A DNA stretch of 8,636 nt, taken from contig CAMOFS010000047.1 in NCBI GenBank assembly GCA_946613735.1, positions 1-8,636 on the forward strand. Direction: 5' to 3'. The notes beneath the pieces were generated by a model. It searched no databases. It was not told where the DNA came from and saw only the letters and a list, made by a program, of their open reading frames with translations. Of the stretch, positions 1-6,147 are shown piece by piece (within the stretch, counting starts at the first letter, position 1; each line of letters begins with the position of its first letter). Both the position numbers and the translations under genes were made by a program. The stretch comes from an uncultured Lachnospiraceae bacterium. GTDB lineage: Bacteria; Bacillota_A; Clostridia; Lachnospirales; Lachnospiraceae.

Positions 1-632
1 AACATATCTATGGTCTGGCGGTACAGAAAATGCATATACAATCCTACCACCATCACAATAATAGAAAAAGTAAAAAGGACGAAAGCCAGTAAGAAGGTTA
101 GCCCCCAATGATCGATGAGGTAGCCATAAGCTCCGTTCATGGTGGTAACCATGGTCTCCGGCACCATCTCCACCCGCTTGGAGGAGTAGTTTCGGCGGAC
201 CATTTTAAGCTCACCCCCGGCATCAGACGCATAAAGGGGGATAGCCAGATAGATGCTCTTTGCCGCACCACCCGGGACCACATCACTACTAAAGAGATCG
301 TATTCCTTCCTCAGCTGGCCATTTATATAGACGAGATTCCTCCAGCAGGGCTTAAAGAAAAGCACCATGTTGTCGGTAACATCATCCGGAAGCGTAGCCA
401 CTATCTCGTAGTCTCCCTCCAGCTTTTGCTCCCTCGTATAGTTCCTGCCTGCAGAGAAGGTGTTGCCGTCAGGATCCTTTACCATCCAGGAATCTATGTA
501 TGACAGAGGGGCATCCTCCACCACAACGTTTTTATCCATTGCACTGTAAACAAATGTAAATATAAATGCAAAGGCAAAAAACAATAGCAAAAACAGTTTT
601 TCTGCTTTTAATATATTATCTGATAGTTTCAC
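1..632 (-). CDS. Membrane sensor-like protein, N-terminal part (runs off left edge)
   Basis: This is the first 210 codons of a gene that continues beyond the left edge. Translation from GTG at 632 gives a short cytoplasmic start, a hydrophobic anchor at about residues 12-31 (LFLLLFFAFAFIFTFVYSA), an extracytoplasmic region of about 140 residues, and a second membrane segment at about 177-201. The extracytoplasmic part has beta-rich stretches such as LVYING and IYLAIPLYASDAGGELKM, which suggest a ligand-binding beta-sandwich. The GTG is chosen because a purine-rich site (GGGGGAAGAGG, 638-648) lies 5 bases upstream; the first in-frame ATG (539) would delete the anchor. The layout (anchor, periplasmic-type domain, then membrane helices) resembles 7TMR-DISM-type receptors and receptor-like GGDEF or histidine kinase proteins common in Lachnospiraceae. 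The output domain is not in the window, so the function is only inferred. It follows the phosphatase gene by 55 bp and may be co-transcribed with it. Confidence 0.75.
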   Translation of the reverse strand, partial: MKLSDNILKAEKLFLLLFFAFAFIFTFVYSAMDKNVVVEDAPLSYIDSWMVKDPDGNTFSAGRNYTREQKLEGDYEIVATLPDDVTDNMVLFFKPCWRNLVYINGQLRKEYDLFSSDVVPGGAAKSIYLAIPLYASDAGGELKMVRRNYSSKRVEMVPETMVTTMNGAYGYLIDHWGLTFLLAFVLFTFSIIVMVVGLYMHFLYRQTIDM

Positions 633-637
633 GTATT

Positions 638-648
638 CCTCTTCCCCC
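638..648 (-). promoter_or_regulatory. Ribosome-binding site deciding the GTG start of the sensor gene
   Basis: The minus strand reads GGGGGAAGAGG, then AATAC, then GTG. The 5-base spacing and the purine-rich core support a GTG start at 632 rather than the ATG 31 codons further in, which has no comparable site and would remove the first hydrophobic segment. Confidence 0.6.
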
Positions 649-650
649 AA

Positions 651-685
651 ATATTGCAAAGCCTCTATATAGCCTCGCGCAATAT
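651..685. repeat. Short inverted repeat between phosphatase and sensor genes
   Basis: ATATTGC at 651-657 and GCAATAT at 679-685 are exact 7-base inverted arms around a 21-base loop, which also contains two direct copies of GCCTC. The hairpin would sit just before the ribosome-binding site of the sensor gene. There is no U-run after it on the minus strand, so it is not a typical terminator. It could be chance or a weak processing or translation-control structure. Confidence 0.25.
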
Positions 686-687
686 GA

Positions 688-1167
688 TCACAACAGCTTC
701 AAAAGTCCTGTGCAGCCTCTGTATACATCCTGCCAGGTTGCCTCAAAGTCACGGGTGTACCAGGGATCCGACACCTCCCTGACGCTGTCCATGGGAGAAA
801 GCTCATTTCCCGGCTCGTATCCTACATACTGCATCATAAGGGAAAACTTGCCCTCGGGATCATCCTGCCACATACGGCGCATGTAGTAGAGATTCTCACT
901 GTCCATCCCGATCAGCATATCATAGTCGTCATAGTCACTCGCTCGCATCCTGCGGGCAGTATGTCCGTCCCCACTGATGCCGTGCTCTGCAAGCTTTGCC
1001 CGGGCAGGGGGATACATGGGATTGCCCAGCTCCTCAGAGCTGGTAGCCGCTGAGGCAATCTCAAATTCACCCTCACGGTGTGCCTTTTTTACCAGGTCCT
1101 TCATCACATACTCCGCCATAGCCGACCTGCAGATATTGCCGTGGCAGATGAAAAGTATCTTTGTCAC
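688..1167 (-). CDS. Low-molecular-weight protein tyrosine phosphatase
   Basis: The 159-residue product has the length of the LMW-PTP family (about 150-160). The phosphate-binding loop CHGNICRS at residues 8-15 contains the nucleophile Cys8 and Arg14 of the CX5R signature, followed by the usual Ser15. Near the C-terminus, DPW at 134-136 supplies the general-acid Asp134 of the family's DP-aromatic loop. It is a cytoplasmic enzyme that hydrolyses phosphotyrosine through a cysteinyl-phosphate intermediate; some family members act on phosphoarginine. The start is GTG at 1167, with AAGGG (1176-1180) 8 bases upstream. No tyrosine kinase (BY-kinase) or exopolysaccharide gene is visible beside it, so its substrate cannot be read from context. 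The next gene downstream is a membrane sensor-like protein 55 bp away. The family call is secure; the physiological role is open. Confidence 0.95.
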   Translation of the reverse strand: MTKILFICHGNICRSAMAEYVMKDLVKKAHREGEFEIASAATSSEELGNPMYPPARAKLAEHGISGDGHTARRMRASDYDDYDMLIGMDSENLYYMRRMWQDDPEGKFSLMMQYVGYEPGNELSPMDSVREVSDPWYTRDFEATWQDVYRGCTGLLKLL

Positions 1168-1213
1168 TTTGTTTTCCCTTCACTTATTGCTCTGATCAAC
1201 CGCATTCTGCCGC

Positions 1214-1259
1214 GTACCAGGGCTGTCTTATGTTCCTAAACCGAAAAAACCACTGGTAC
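1214..1259. repeat. Inverted repeat in the intergenic stretch before the phosphatase gene
   Basis: GTACCAG at 1214-1220 and CTGGTAC at 1253-1259 are exact 7-base inverted arms with a 32-base loop. On the minus strand they enclose a TTTTTT tract. The structure lies in the 5' untranslated or promoter region of the phosphatase gene. I see no known riboswitch motif or convincing -35/-10 pair here. A role as a leader structure is speculative. Confidence 0.25.
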
Positions 1260-1328
1260 CGTATCAGTCACCTCGCCAAAGAATTTGTCCAACAGTAATA
1301 ACTACTGCTAAAAAGATCATAAAGATAT

Positions 1329-1362
1329 CCGGTTTCAGGCACCCACGGTTACCTGAAACCGG
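1329..1362 (-). terminator. Probable intrinsic terminator after the acidic orphan gene
   Basis: CCGGTTTCAGG at 1329-1339 and CCTGAAACCGG at 1352-1362 form a perfect 11-bp stem. The loop can pair further as ACC/GGT around GTG. The stem begins 10 bases after the TAA stop (1373-1375) of the acidic-protein gene. Downstream on the minus strand the sequence is T-rich but interrupted (ATATCTTTATGATCTTTTTAG), so termination may be incomplete. Position, stem strength and orientation favour a terminator. Confidence 0.65.
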
Positions 1363-1372
1363 CCGTATCATG

Positions 1373-1735
1373 TTAATGCTCTGTTGTATGAAGGTAATAC
1401 TCGTGCTGTGCCTTTAAGCATTTCTCCAGCTCATCAAACTCGGCGGCTTCCGTAAGCTTGTACTTCTTTTGCTTTCTCGAAGTCGTATACTCCGCCTGGA
1501 TGTACATATTGTCGCCTCTTCTTGCTCTGTCTAAATATGAGATCACACTATCATAGATCTCGGTCTCATCATCATAGCTGTTTTCAAAATAGCTGCTGTC
1601 GTATACCACGATAAGCTCATCATCGTCCTCGTCGTCTCTCATCTGTGTAAACAAAAACTTGCAGTCGGTGTAGTCCACCTTCTTCTCGAGATTCTCAAGC
1701 TTGTTAAACATACTTTCAAATTCCACTTTTGTCAT
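1373..1735 (-). CDS. Small acidic protein of unknown function
   Basis: The product has 120 residues and belongs to no family I recognise. It is strongly acidic in the middle, with a DDEDDDE run at about residues 34-40 and further Asp/Glu-rich sequence to about 60. The C-terminal half is more basic and mixed (RKQKKYK near 87-93). There is no signal peptide or membrane segment, so it should be cytoplasmic. The two ends look helical (ENLEKK; DELEKCLKAQ), with a central stretch that could be beta (ELIVVYD). Two cysteines (25 and 106) are too far apart to suggest a simple metal site. The gene is credible: an ideal AAGGAGG (1742-1748) lies 6 bases before the ATG, and a hairpin follows the stop. It sits 69 bp after the YitT gene and could be transcribed alone or as the operon's last gene. 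Its function is not predictable from the sequence. Confidence 0.8.
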   Translation of the reverse strand: MTKVEFESMFNKLENLEKKVDYTDCKFLFTQMRDDEDDDELIVVYDSSYFENSYDDETEIYDSVISYLDRARRGDNMYIQAEYTTSRKQKKYKLTEAAEFDELEKCLKAQHEYYLHTTEH

Positions 1736-1741
1736 AATAAG

Positions 1742-1748
1742 CCTCCTT
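1742..1748 (-). promoter_or_regulatory. Consensus ribosome-binding site of the acidic-protein gene
   Basis: The minus strand reads AAGGAGG, then 6 bases (CTTATT), then ATG at 1735. This is close to a perfect anti-Shine-Dalgarno match with good spacing. It is the main reason to accept this orphan reading frame as a real, well-translated gene. Confidence 0.8.
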
Positions 1749-1757
1749 CATATACTT

Positions 1758-1785
1758 TGTATACATTTATGATCTAACACAGCAA
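1758..1785 (-). promoter_or_regulatory. Weak candidate promoter for the acidic-protein gene
   Basis: On the minus strand TTGCTG (1780-1785) and TATACA (1758-1763) are separated by 16 bases and resemble -35 and -10 boxes. Each differs from the sigma-A consensus at two positions. They lie in the 69-bp gap after the YitT stop codon and upstream of the ribosome-binding site. There is no terminator hairpin after YitT, so the gene may also be reached by read-through from the operon. Confidence 0.3.
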
Positions 1786-1804
1786 CAGTAAATGGAGATG
1801 ATCA

Positions 1805-2764
1805 TCACTCCAGCTTCCTTAGGAAGTTGCCTTCAATCCTCACACCCTCGTTTTCAACAATGAATGCATTGGGATCATGTGCCTTTATGATGCCGTGTAG
1901 TCTTCCTGACTCATGCTTGTTTATAAAAATGATAAACATCTTTACAGGTTCTCCTGTAAAGATCCCGTTGGCGTCTATCTCCGTCATACCGCGGTGAAGA
2001 CGGCTCATGACCTCCACCTCCATATCCCTGGTGTCGGGAATCTTTGTGAGAACCGTAACCTGGGTGCTAATGTTCTGTGCGTGGATCTTGTCTGTAGCTA
2101 TGGAGCTGAATACGGAATATATCAGGGAATAGATCACCGTAGGTACGTCAAACAAAAAAAGCATGATGCTGTAGAGCACCGCATTGGTGATGAGGCTGAC
2201 ACGGCCCACACTGGTATTGCCGTTTTTATTGATAAGCAGGATGCCAATAAGATCTATTCCTCCGTCACAGGCACCCATAAGGAGGATGACTCCCACTCCT
2301 GCTCCACAGATAAGGCCTCCCACCATAGCGTTGCCAATGATGCTCTCCAAAACCGGCGCTGTCGGAGACGGAATGGCCAACAGCAAAAGCGTCACAGTGG
2401 TTATGGACACCACTGTCTTGGCTATAAAACGCTTCCTCATACGACGGTAGGCCACTATCATTCCGGGGATGTTAAGAATATAGTAAATGATACCGGTGAT
2501 ATCTATCCCGGAAAAGTTCATGCCCAAAAGAGAAAGTCCATATTTGATAAGCTGGGCAAAGCCCATCACACCACCGGCATAAAGATGCAAAGGTCGCATA
2601 AAAACATTAAAGCCAAAGGCATACAGGGCTGACCCTAAGATGATGACGGGAAGCTTAAGTCCCTCATTTTTGTATGCATTGAGTCCCCTGTCCGCACGCC
2701 TGAGCCTGGCTTCTTCTTTTTTCACCTGCTCTTCAATGCTTAGATTCAATTCTTCCCTTGACAT
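1805..2764 (-). CDS. YitT-family membrane protein with DUF2179 C-terminal domain
   Basis: The 319-residue product is an integral membrane protein of the YitT (DUF161) family. A charged N-terminal tail (residues 1-35, rich in Glu, Lys and Arg) precedes about five or six hydrophobic segments between 38 and 222. The first carries the family-like PLHLYAGGVMGF (58-69), and a later one carries GACDGGIDLIG (164-174). The soluble tail (about 230-312) matches DUF2179: RGMTEIDANGIFTGE (258-272) and HDPNAFIVENEGVRIEG (296-312). The family's biochemical role is unsettled; some members are discussed as transporters. The start is placed at ATG 2764 because GGAGG (2772-2776) lies 7 bases upstream. A longer reading from ATG 2797 adds 11 residues but has a poorly spaced site and overlaps the transglutaminase gene. 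With the 2764 start the gap to that gene is 19 bp, so the two are probably in one operon. There is no obvious functional link to the cassette before it. Confidence 0.9.
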   Translation of the reverse strand: MSREELNLSIEEQVKKEEARLRRADRGLNAYKNEGLKLPVIILGSALYAFGFNVFMRPLHLYAGGVMGFAQLIKYGLSLLGMNFSGIDITGIIYYILNIPGMIVAYRRMRKRFIAKTVVSITTVTLLLLAIPSPTAPVLESIIGNAMVGGLICGAGVGVILLMGACDGGIDLIGILLINKNGNTSVGRVSLITNAVLYSIMLFLFDVPTVIYSLIYSVFSSIATDKIHAQNISTQVTVLTKIPDTRDMEVEVMSRLHRGMTEIDANGIFTGEPVKMFIIFINKHESGRLHGIIKAHDPNAFIVENEGVRIEGNFLRKLE

Positions 2765-2783
2765 GGCACAACCTCCGAGTACA

Positions 2784-4982
2784 TTATACTCCTCCATGCC
2801 CTACAAGGGTATATAAAGTTGTAAAAAACCTGTCCCTTAGAGCCTTCTTTAAGCTGATAAGGCAGTCACCTGCATCTTCCCTGTCCTGCATTGTCACCTC
2901 ACAGCCGGAGTACATGATCCGGTCGTATATATCCAAAAAGAAAAGACTCTCCGAAGGCAGCTCTTCCTTAAGACGAAGCCCATATTCAGGAATGGTCTCG
3001 TAGTCTGCCTTAGCAAGGCGGTGCCTCTGAAGCTGCTCCATGCACCTATGGCATATAAAAAGCGTCCTTTCCCTCTCATCCATCCTATAGTAACGGGTAC
3101 GTGATATGATCAGGCTTGTCAAAAATAGTCCAAAGGCTGTGACTGCTGCTATCATGATAAAAAGGCCTATCTGTGATGCTTTGGGCGCATATTGTATACC
3201 TTCAGGCGCCGCATTATTCTCCCCCGATACTACCACATCATTCTCTACACTATGGTGATCTGTCTCTTCTCTTTGTCCCGTGGGTATCTCCCACCCGGCA
3301 GAGCTTCTCATCCCGGGAGTAGGCTCAAAGGCTATCCATCCCACTCCGTCTATATAAGCCTCCGGCCAGGCATGTGCCATTACCGAACTTACCCTGGCCG
3401 TCCTTTTTATACCCATGGGCACGCAAAAGCCCTGGACGTACCTGGCAGGTATCCCGTATGCCCGGGCCAGCAGTACAAAGGACGTGGCGAAGTAGCTGCA
3501 GTATCCCTCTTTTTTCTCAAGCAAAAAATAGTCAAGGAACTCACTGCCGCAAGACAACTCCTGTGGAAGCTCTCCCGGGCTGTCGCTGTATGCGTATTCA
3601 CTGAGCATGGCTTCTATGCTTTTTAGCTTGTCTATATCTGTCCCGGCTTTTTTAAGATACCCATCCAGATAGTCTGTAAGCTCCGGTGACAGTTCAACGG
3701 ATGTGGCATATTTATCATATACCCTCCTGCGGTAATCCAGATAATCCGTATATGATATCCTTATATCGCCTGCGCGTTTACGTGCCTTTTCCCATGCGTC
3801 CTCACTTATCCCTGAATGATTCTCAAGAAGGTATAAAAACTCATCCGAGTCCCTGTTAAGCCTGTAGTATACTGCGGTAAAGGGCTTCCTGCTCCGGGCT
3901 TTGTCCAAAAAGGCGTAATCTCCCCCCTTTGTCAGGACAACATCACTGTCAAACTCCTGTCCCGGAACACTTTTCGGCGGCAAAAACATGGCTGTGGTAT
4001 GGACTCCTCTATACTCCACCCTGACAGACACCCTTTTTACCAGATCCGGCAGATCATCCTCACCCACAGATCCTATTACAGCAGCCAGGCTTTCCACTGT
4101 ATCCAGGCTCCTGTCATCAAATTCAATGTCATCGGTCTTTGTCCATTCCCTTCCATCAAAGCTGTCAAAGGTCCTGCCGGAAAGGTAGAGCTTTTCATCA
4201 CTTTCCTCATGACTCGAGATCTCCATGGCGGTATACTCCAGACCTCTTAGATTACCCCCAAAGGCTCCCCTGTCCGAAAAGCCGATATATGGTGTGCCTG
4301 TATCCCACAGATCCCCGGCTGACAGCCTTTCACATAGATACGCATAGGTATCTTTGGCTCCGTCCCAAAGGCGCGTCACAAAGGCCCAGTCATAGGGCTC
4401 ATCCGGTATCTTAACCACACCCGCCAGTAAAAAGAATATCAGAATAAAGGGCGACACCGACACCGTAAGACGCTTAGGATCATAGTCTCCCTCCTTTTTT
4501 TGCAGCCTCTCCCTCGTATCCACCAGAGTGATAAGGGCATAAAGCAGTGTCATACAGACGCAGAGCCTGTATCCCTCTCTGCCACAGAAAAGCTCGATCA
4601 AAAGAGCCGCGCAGCCTGCTGCCGCAAGACCTATGCGGATCCTGATGTAGTGCTCCAAAAAAACTGTTACAAAAAAGCATGCCACTCCGGTAAAAAGCGC
4701 TGCCAACAGCCAGGTATGTTCCTGTAAAAATGAAAGCTTTTCCCCCACAGGGCGGGTCAGGATCACAGAAAATAAAGCTGCAGCCAAAACCCCCGAAAGC
4801 ATAAGCCTCCTGTCTGCCTTAAGATGTCTGAAAAGGGCCGCGATCACAGAAAAGATCACTGCCGCCCCCGAAAGCAAAAGACCGCCTTCCTCGTGTCCCA
4901 TACCAAGTATAGGATACAGACGGTAAGAGACCATTACGGAAAGTGGAATGGTAAATAAAATGTCATACAAAAACATCATCAT
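2784..4982 (-). CDS. Membrane transglutaminase-like protein (TgpA/DUF3488-type architecture)
   Basis: The 732-residue product has about six or seven membrane helices in residues 3-191, a large extracytoplasmic part, one more helix at about 604-627, and a cytoplasmic tail of about 100 residues. The transglutaminase-like core lies near 450-557: Cys495 in GYCSYFA, His537 in AHAWPEAY, and an acidic third position, Glu553, in FEPTPG. Many transglutaminase-core proteins have Asp at that last site, but EPTP is also frequent in this subgroup. Bacterial members of this architecture have a papain-like fold and may cleave or crosslink proteins at the outer face of the membrane; the substrate is unknown. 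The tail contains a single CHRC motif (644-647) and resembles the DUF4129-like tail seen after such cores. The first ATG (4982) contains the DUF58 stop codon within TGATGATG, and GAAGGAGG (4990-4997) lies 7 bases upstream, so translation is probably coupled. Confidence 0.92.
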   Translation of the reverse strand: MMMFLYDILFTIPLSVMVSYRLYPILGMGHEEGGLLLSGAAVIFSVIAALFRHLKADRRLMLSGVLAAALFSVILTRPVGEKLSFLQEHTWLLAALFTGVACFFVTVFLEHYIRIRIGLAAAGCAALLIELFCGREGYRLCVCMTLLYALITLVDTRERLQKKEGDYDPKRLTVSVSPFILIFFLLAGVVKIPDEPYDWAFVTRLWDGAKDTYAYLCERLSAGDLWDTGTPYIGFSDRGAFGGNLRGLEYTAMEISSHEESDEKLYLSGRTFDSFDGREWTKTDDIEFDDRSLDTVESLAAVIGSVGEDDLPDLVKRVSVRVEYRGVHTTAMFLPPKSVPGQEFDSDVVLTKGGDYAFLDKARSRKPFTAVYYRLNRDSDEFLYLLENHSGISEDAWEKARKRAGDIRISYTDYLDYRRRVYDKYATSVELSPELTDYLDGYLKKAGTDIDKLKSIEAMLSEYAYSDSPGELPQELSCGSEFLDYFLLEKKEGYCSYFATSFVLLARAYGIPARYVQGFCVPMGIKRTARVSSVMAHAWPEAYIDGVGWIAFEPTPGMRSSAGWEIPTGQREETDHHSVENDVVVSGENNAAPEGIQYAPKASQIGLFIMIAAVTAFGLFLTSLIISRTRYYRMDERERTLFICHRCMEQLQRHRLAKADYETIPEYGLRLKEELPSESLFFLDIYDRIMYSGCEVTMQDREDAGDCLISLKKALRDRFFTTLYTLVGHGGV

Positions 4983-6145
4983 CCCAAAGCCTCCTTCATA
5001 TCCTTATGGCAGCTTACAGGAATGACAGTCACATCCCTCCCCGGATCCAAAGTTATATCTCCTGTTTCTTCACCCACAGTGTAGATCTTAACAGTCACGT
5101 TATCCACATTTATCATATCCACAAGTCCGAGCACATCCTGTGTCAGGCTTTGCACAATAAATATCAGCATATGGCAGGATGATGCCGCTCTCATATCATA
5201 AAGCCGCATCAGCAATGCTTCCATACTGCTTTCCTGCCTGAAGTGATAGCGCACCATATCACCGTAAAGCTCATCAAAATCTCTCACATTCCTCACGGAT
5301 ACCTGCTTTACGTCCTCATTAAAAAGCATCACATCATGGGGCATGAAGCTTTTGGAATAAAAGGAGGATAAAAGGAGCAAAAGCTCCACCATCCTGTTTT
5401 CCACAGGCAGGTACCTCTCCATGTCTTCATCATATCTTTTGGGATCCATGACGATCATGATATCGCTCTTTTCCTCAGAGGTCTTCTCCCTTACCATGAG
5501 CTTTTGCATGGCGGCAGTGGCCTTCCAGCTGATAAATCTTATATCATCACCCTCGCTGTACTCCCTCACCATAATCGACGGATCGACTCTCCTTGTCATA
5601 TTCTCATGACGAGAGGCTTCATCTTTTTCGTCGCCGGGAAGCCTGTCGACATCGATCACTGCCGGCTCCACTATCACCGATAACGGTTCACTAATCCTCC
5701 AAACCACCGTAAAAAGGCCAAAGAAATCCTCCACCGAGATACTCTTTATCCCCACCTTGTATTCTCCCCTGTATCTGCACACCAGCCGGGTGGTTTTTTT
5801 GATCACGCTTTTGGGCGGAAGCTCATACACTGCATCCGGTTCTATCCCGTCCACAGTGGAAAAAGATGAATAAAAAACGATCCTTAAAGATGAAAAAGAA
5901 AAAGGCGTGTCATTTTGAAGAGTGATATAAAAGTCTCCGGGACTGCCCACCACCATATTGCGACCGTCAGTCTCCTGATGGAAGCGGATAAAGACTATAA
6001 CAAAAAGAATATATAAAAGAGATATCACCGGCACGGCTATGACCATCCAGAAAAAGATATAAGTCACCGGGCCTCCGAAGCATGATATGCCCACCAGAGA
6101 CAGTATAAATGCACACAGTAATACAGCAAGTCTCCCCCTGTTCAT
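4979..6145 (-). CDS. DUF58 domain membrane protein of the MoxR cassette
   Basis: The 388-residue product has two N-terminal membrane segments (about 6-24 and 27-53), an extracytoplasmic-type beta-rich region with a YRGEYKVG motif (125-132), and the DUF58 signature at about 193-220, where VREYSEGDDIRFISWK and LMVRE are clear. The following part (about 228-360) looks like a vWA-type fold starting IMIVMD, but the metal-site DXSXS is not present (DPKRY instead), as is usual in DUF58 proteins. DUF58 proteins almost always travel with MoxR ATPases and are thought to be their membrane-linked partners. ATG 6145 is preceded by GGAG (6151-6154) inside the end of the MoxR gene, with only 2 bases between the MoxR stop and this start. 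The downstream transglutaminase gene overlaps its stop codon. Its molecular role is inferred from the cassette. Confidence 0.93.
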   Translation of the reverse strand: MNRGRLAVLLCAFILSLVGISCFGGPVTYIFFWMVIAVPVISLLYILFVIVFIRFHQETDGRNMVVGSPGDFYITLQNDTPFSFSSLRIVFYSSFSTVDGIEPDAVYELPPKSVIKKTTRLVCRYRGEYKVGIKSISVEDFFGLFTVVWRISEPLSVIVEPAVIDVDRLPGDEKDEASRHENMTRRVDPSIMVREYSEGDDIRFISWKATAAMQKLMVREKTSEEKSDIMIVMDPKRYDEDMERYLPVENRMVELLLLLSSFYSKSFMPHDVMLFNEDVKQVSVRNVRDFDELYGDMVRYHFRQESSMEALLMRLYDMRAASSCHMLIFIVQSLTQDVLGLVDMINVDNVTVKIYTVGEETGDITLDPGRDVTVIPVSCHKDMKEALG

Positions 6146-6147
6146 GG

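Noticed and set aside
108..503. Plus-strand reading frame opposite the sensor gene
   Set aside because: The minus strand encodes a protein with an anchor, an extracytoplasmic domain and a good ribosome-binding site. The plus-strand product shows no recognisable motif.
651..685. Possible terminator between phosphatase and sensor genes
   Set aside because: The arms are short (7 bp), the loop is long, and no U-run follows on the minus strand, so read-through into the sensor gene is more likely.
1264..1320. Tiny minus-strand reading frame encoding a hydrophobic 18-residue peptide (MIFLAVVITVGQILWRGD)
   Set aside because: It has no convincing ribosome-binding site and its ATG lies in the T-rich part of the terminator. 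The reading frame is too short to judge by composition. I left it as a remark in the findings rather than as a gene.
1168..1328. Riboswitch before the phosphatase gene
   Set aside because: Weak inverted arms are present, but I recognise no conserved aptamer core, and phosphatase genes are not typical riboswitch targets.
1913..2632. Long plus-strand reading frame opposite the YitT gene
   Set aside because: It has low-complexity His/Lys-rich sequence and no family resemblance, and it is antisense to a clear membrane protein. It is a shadow of the real gene.
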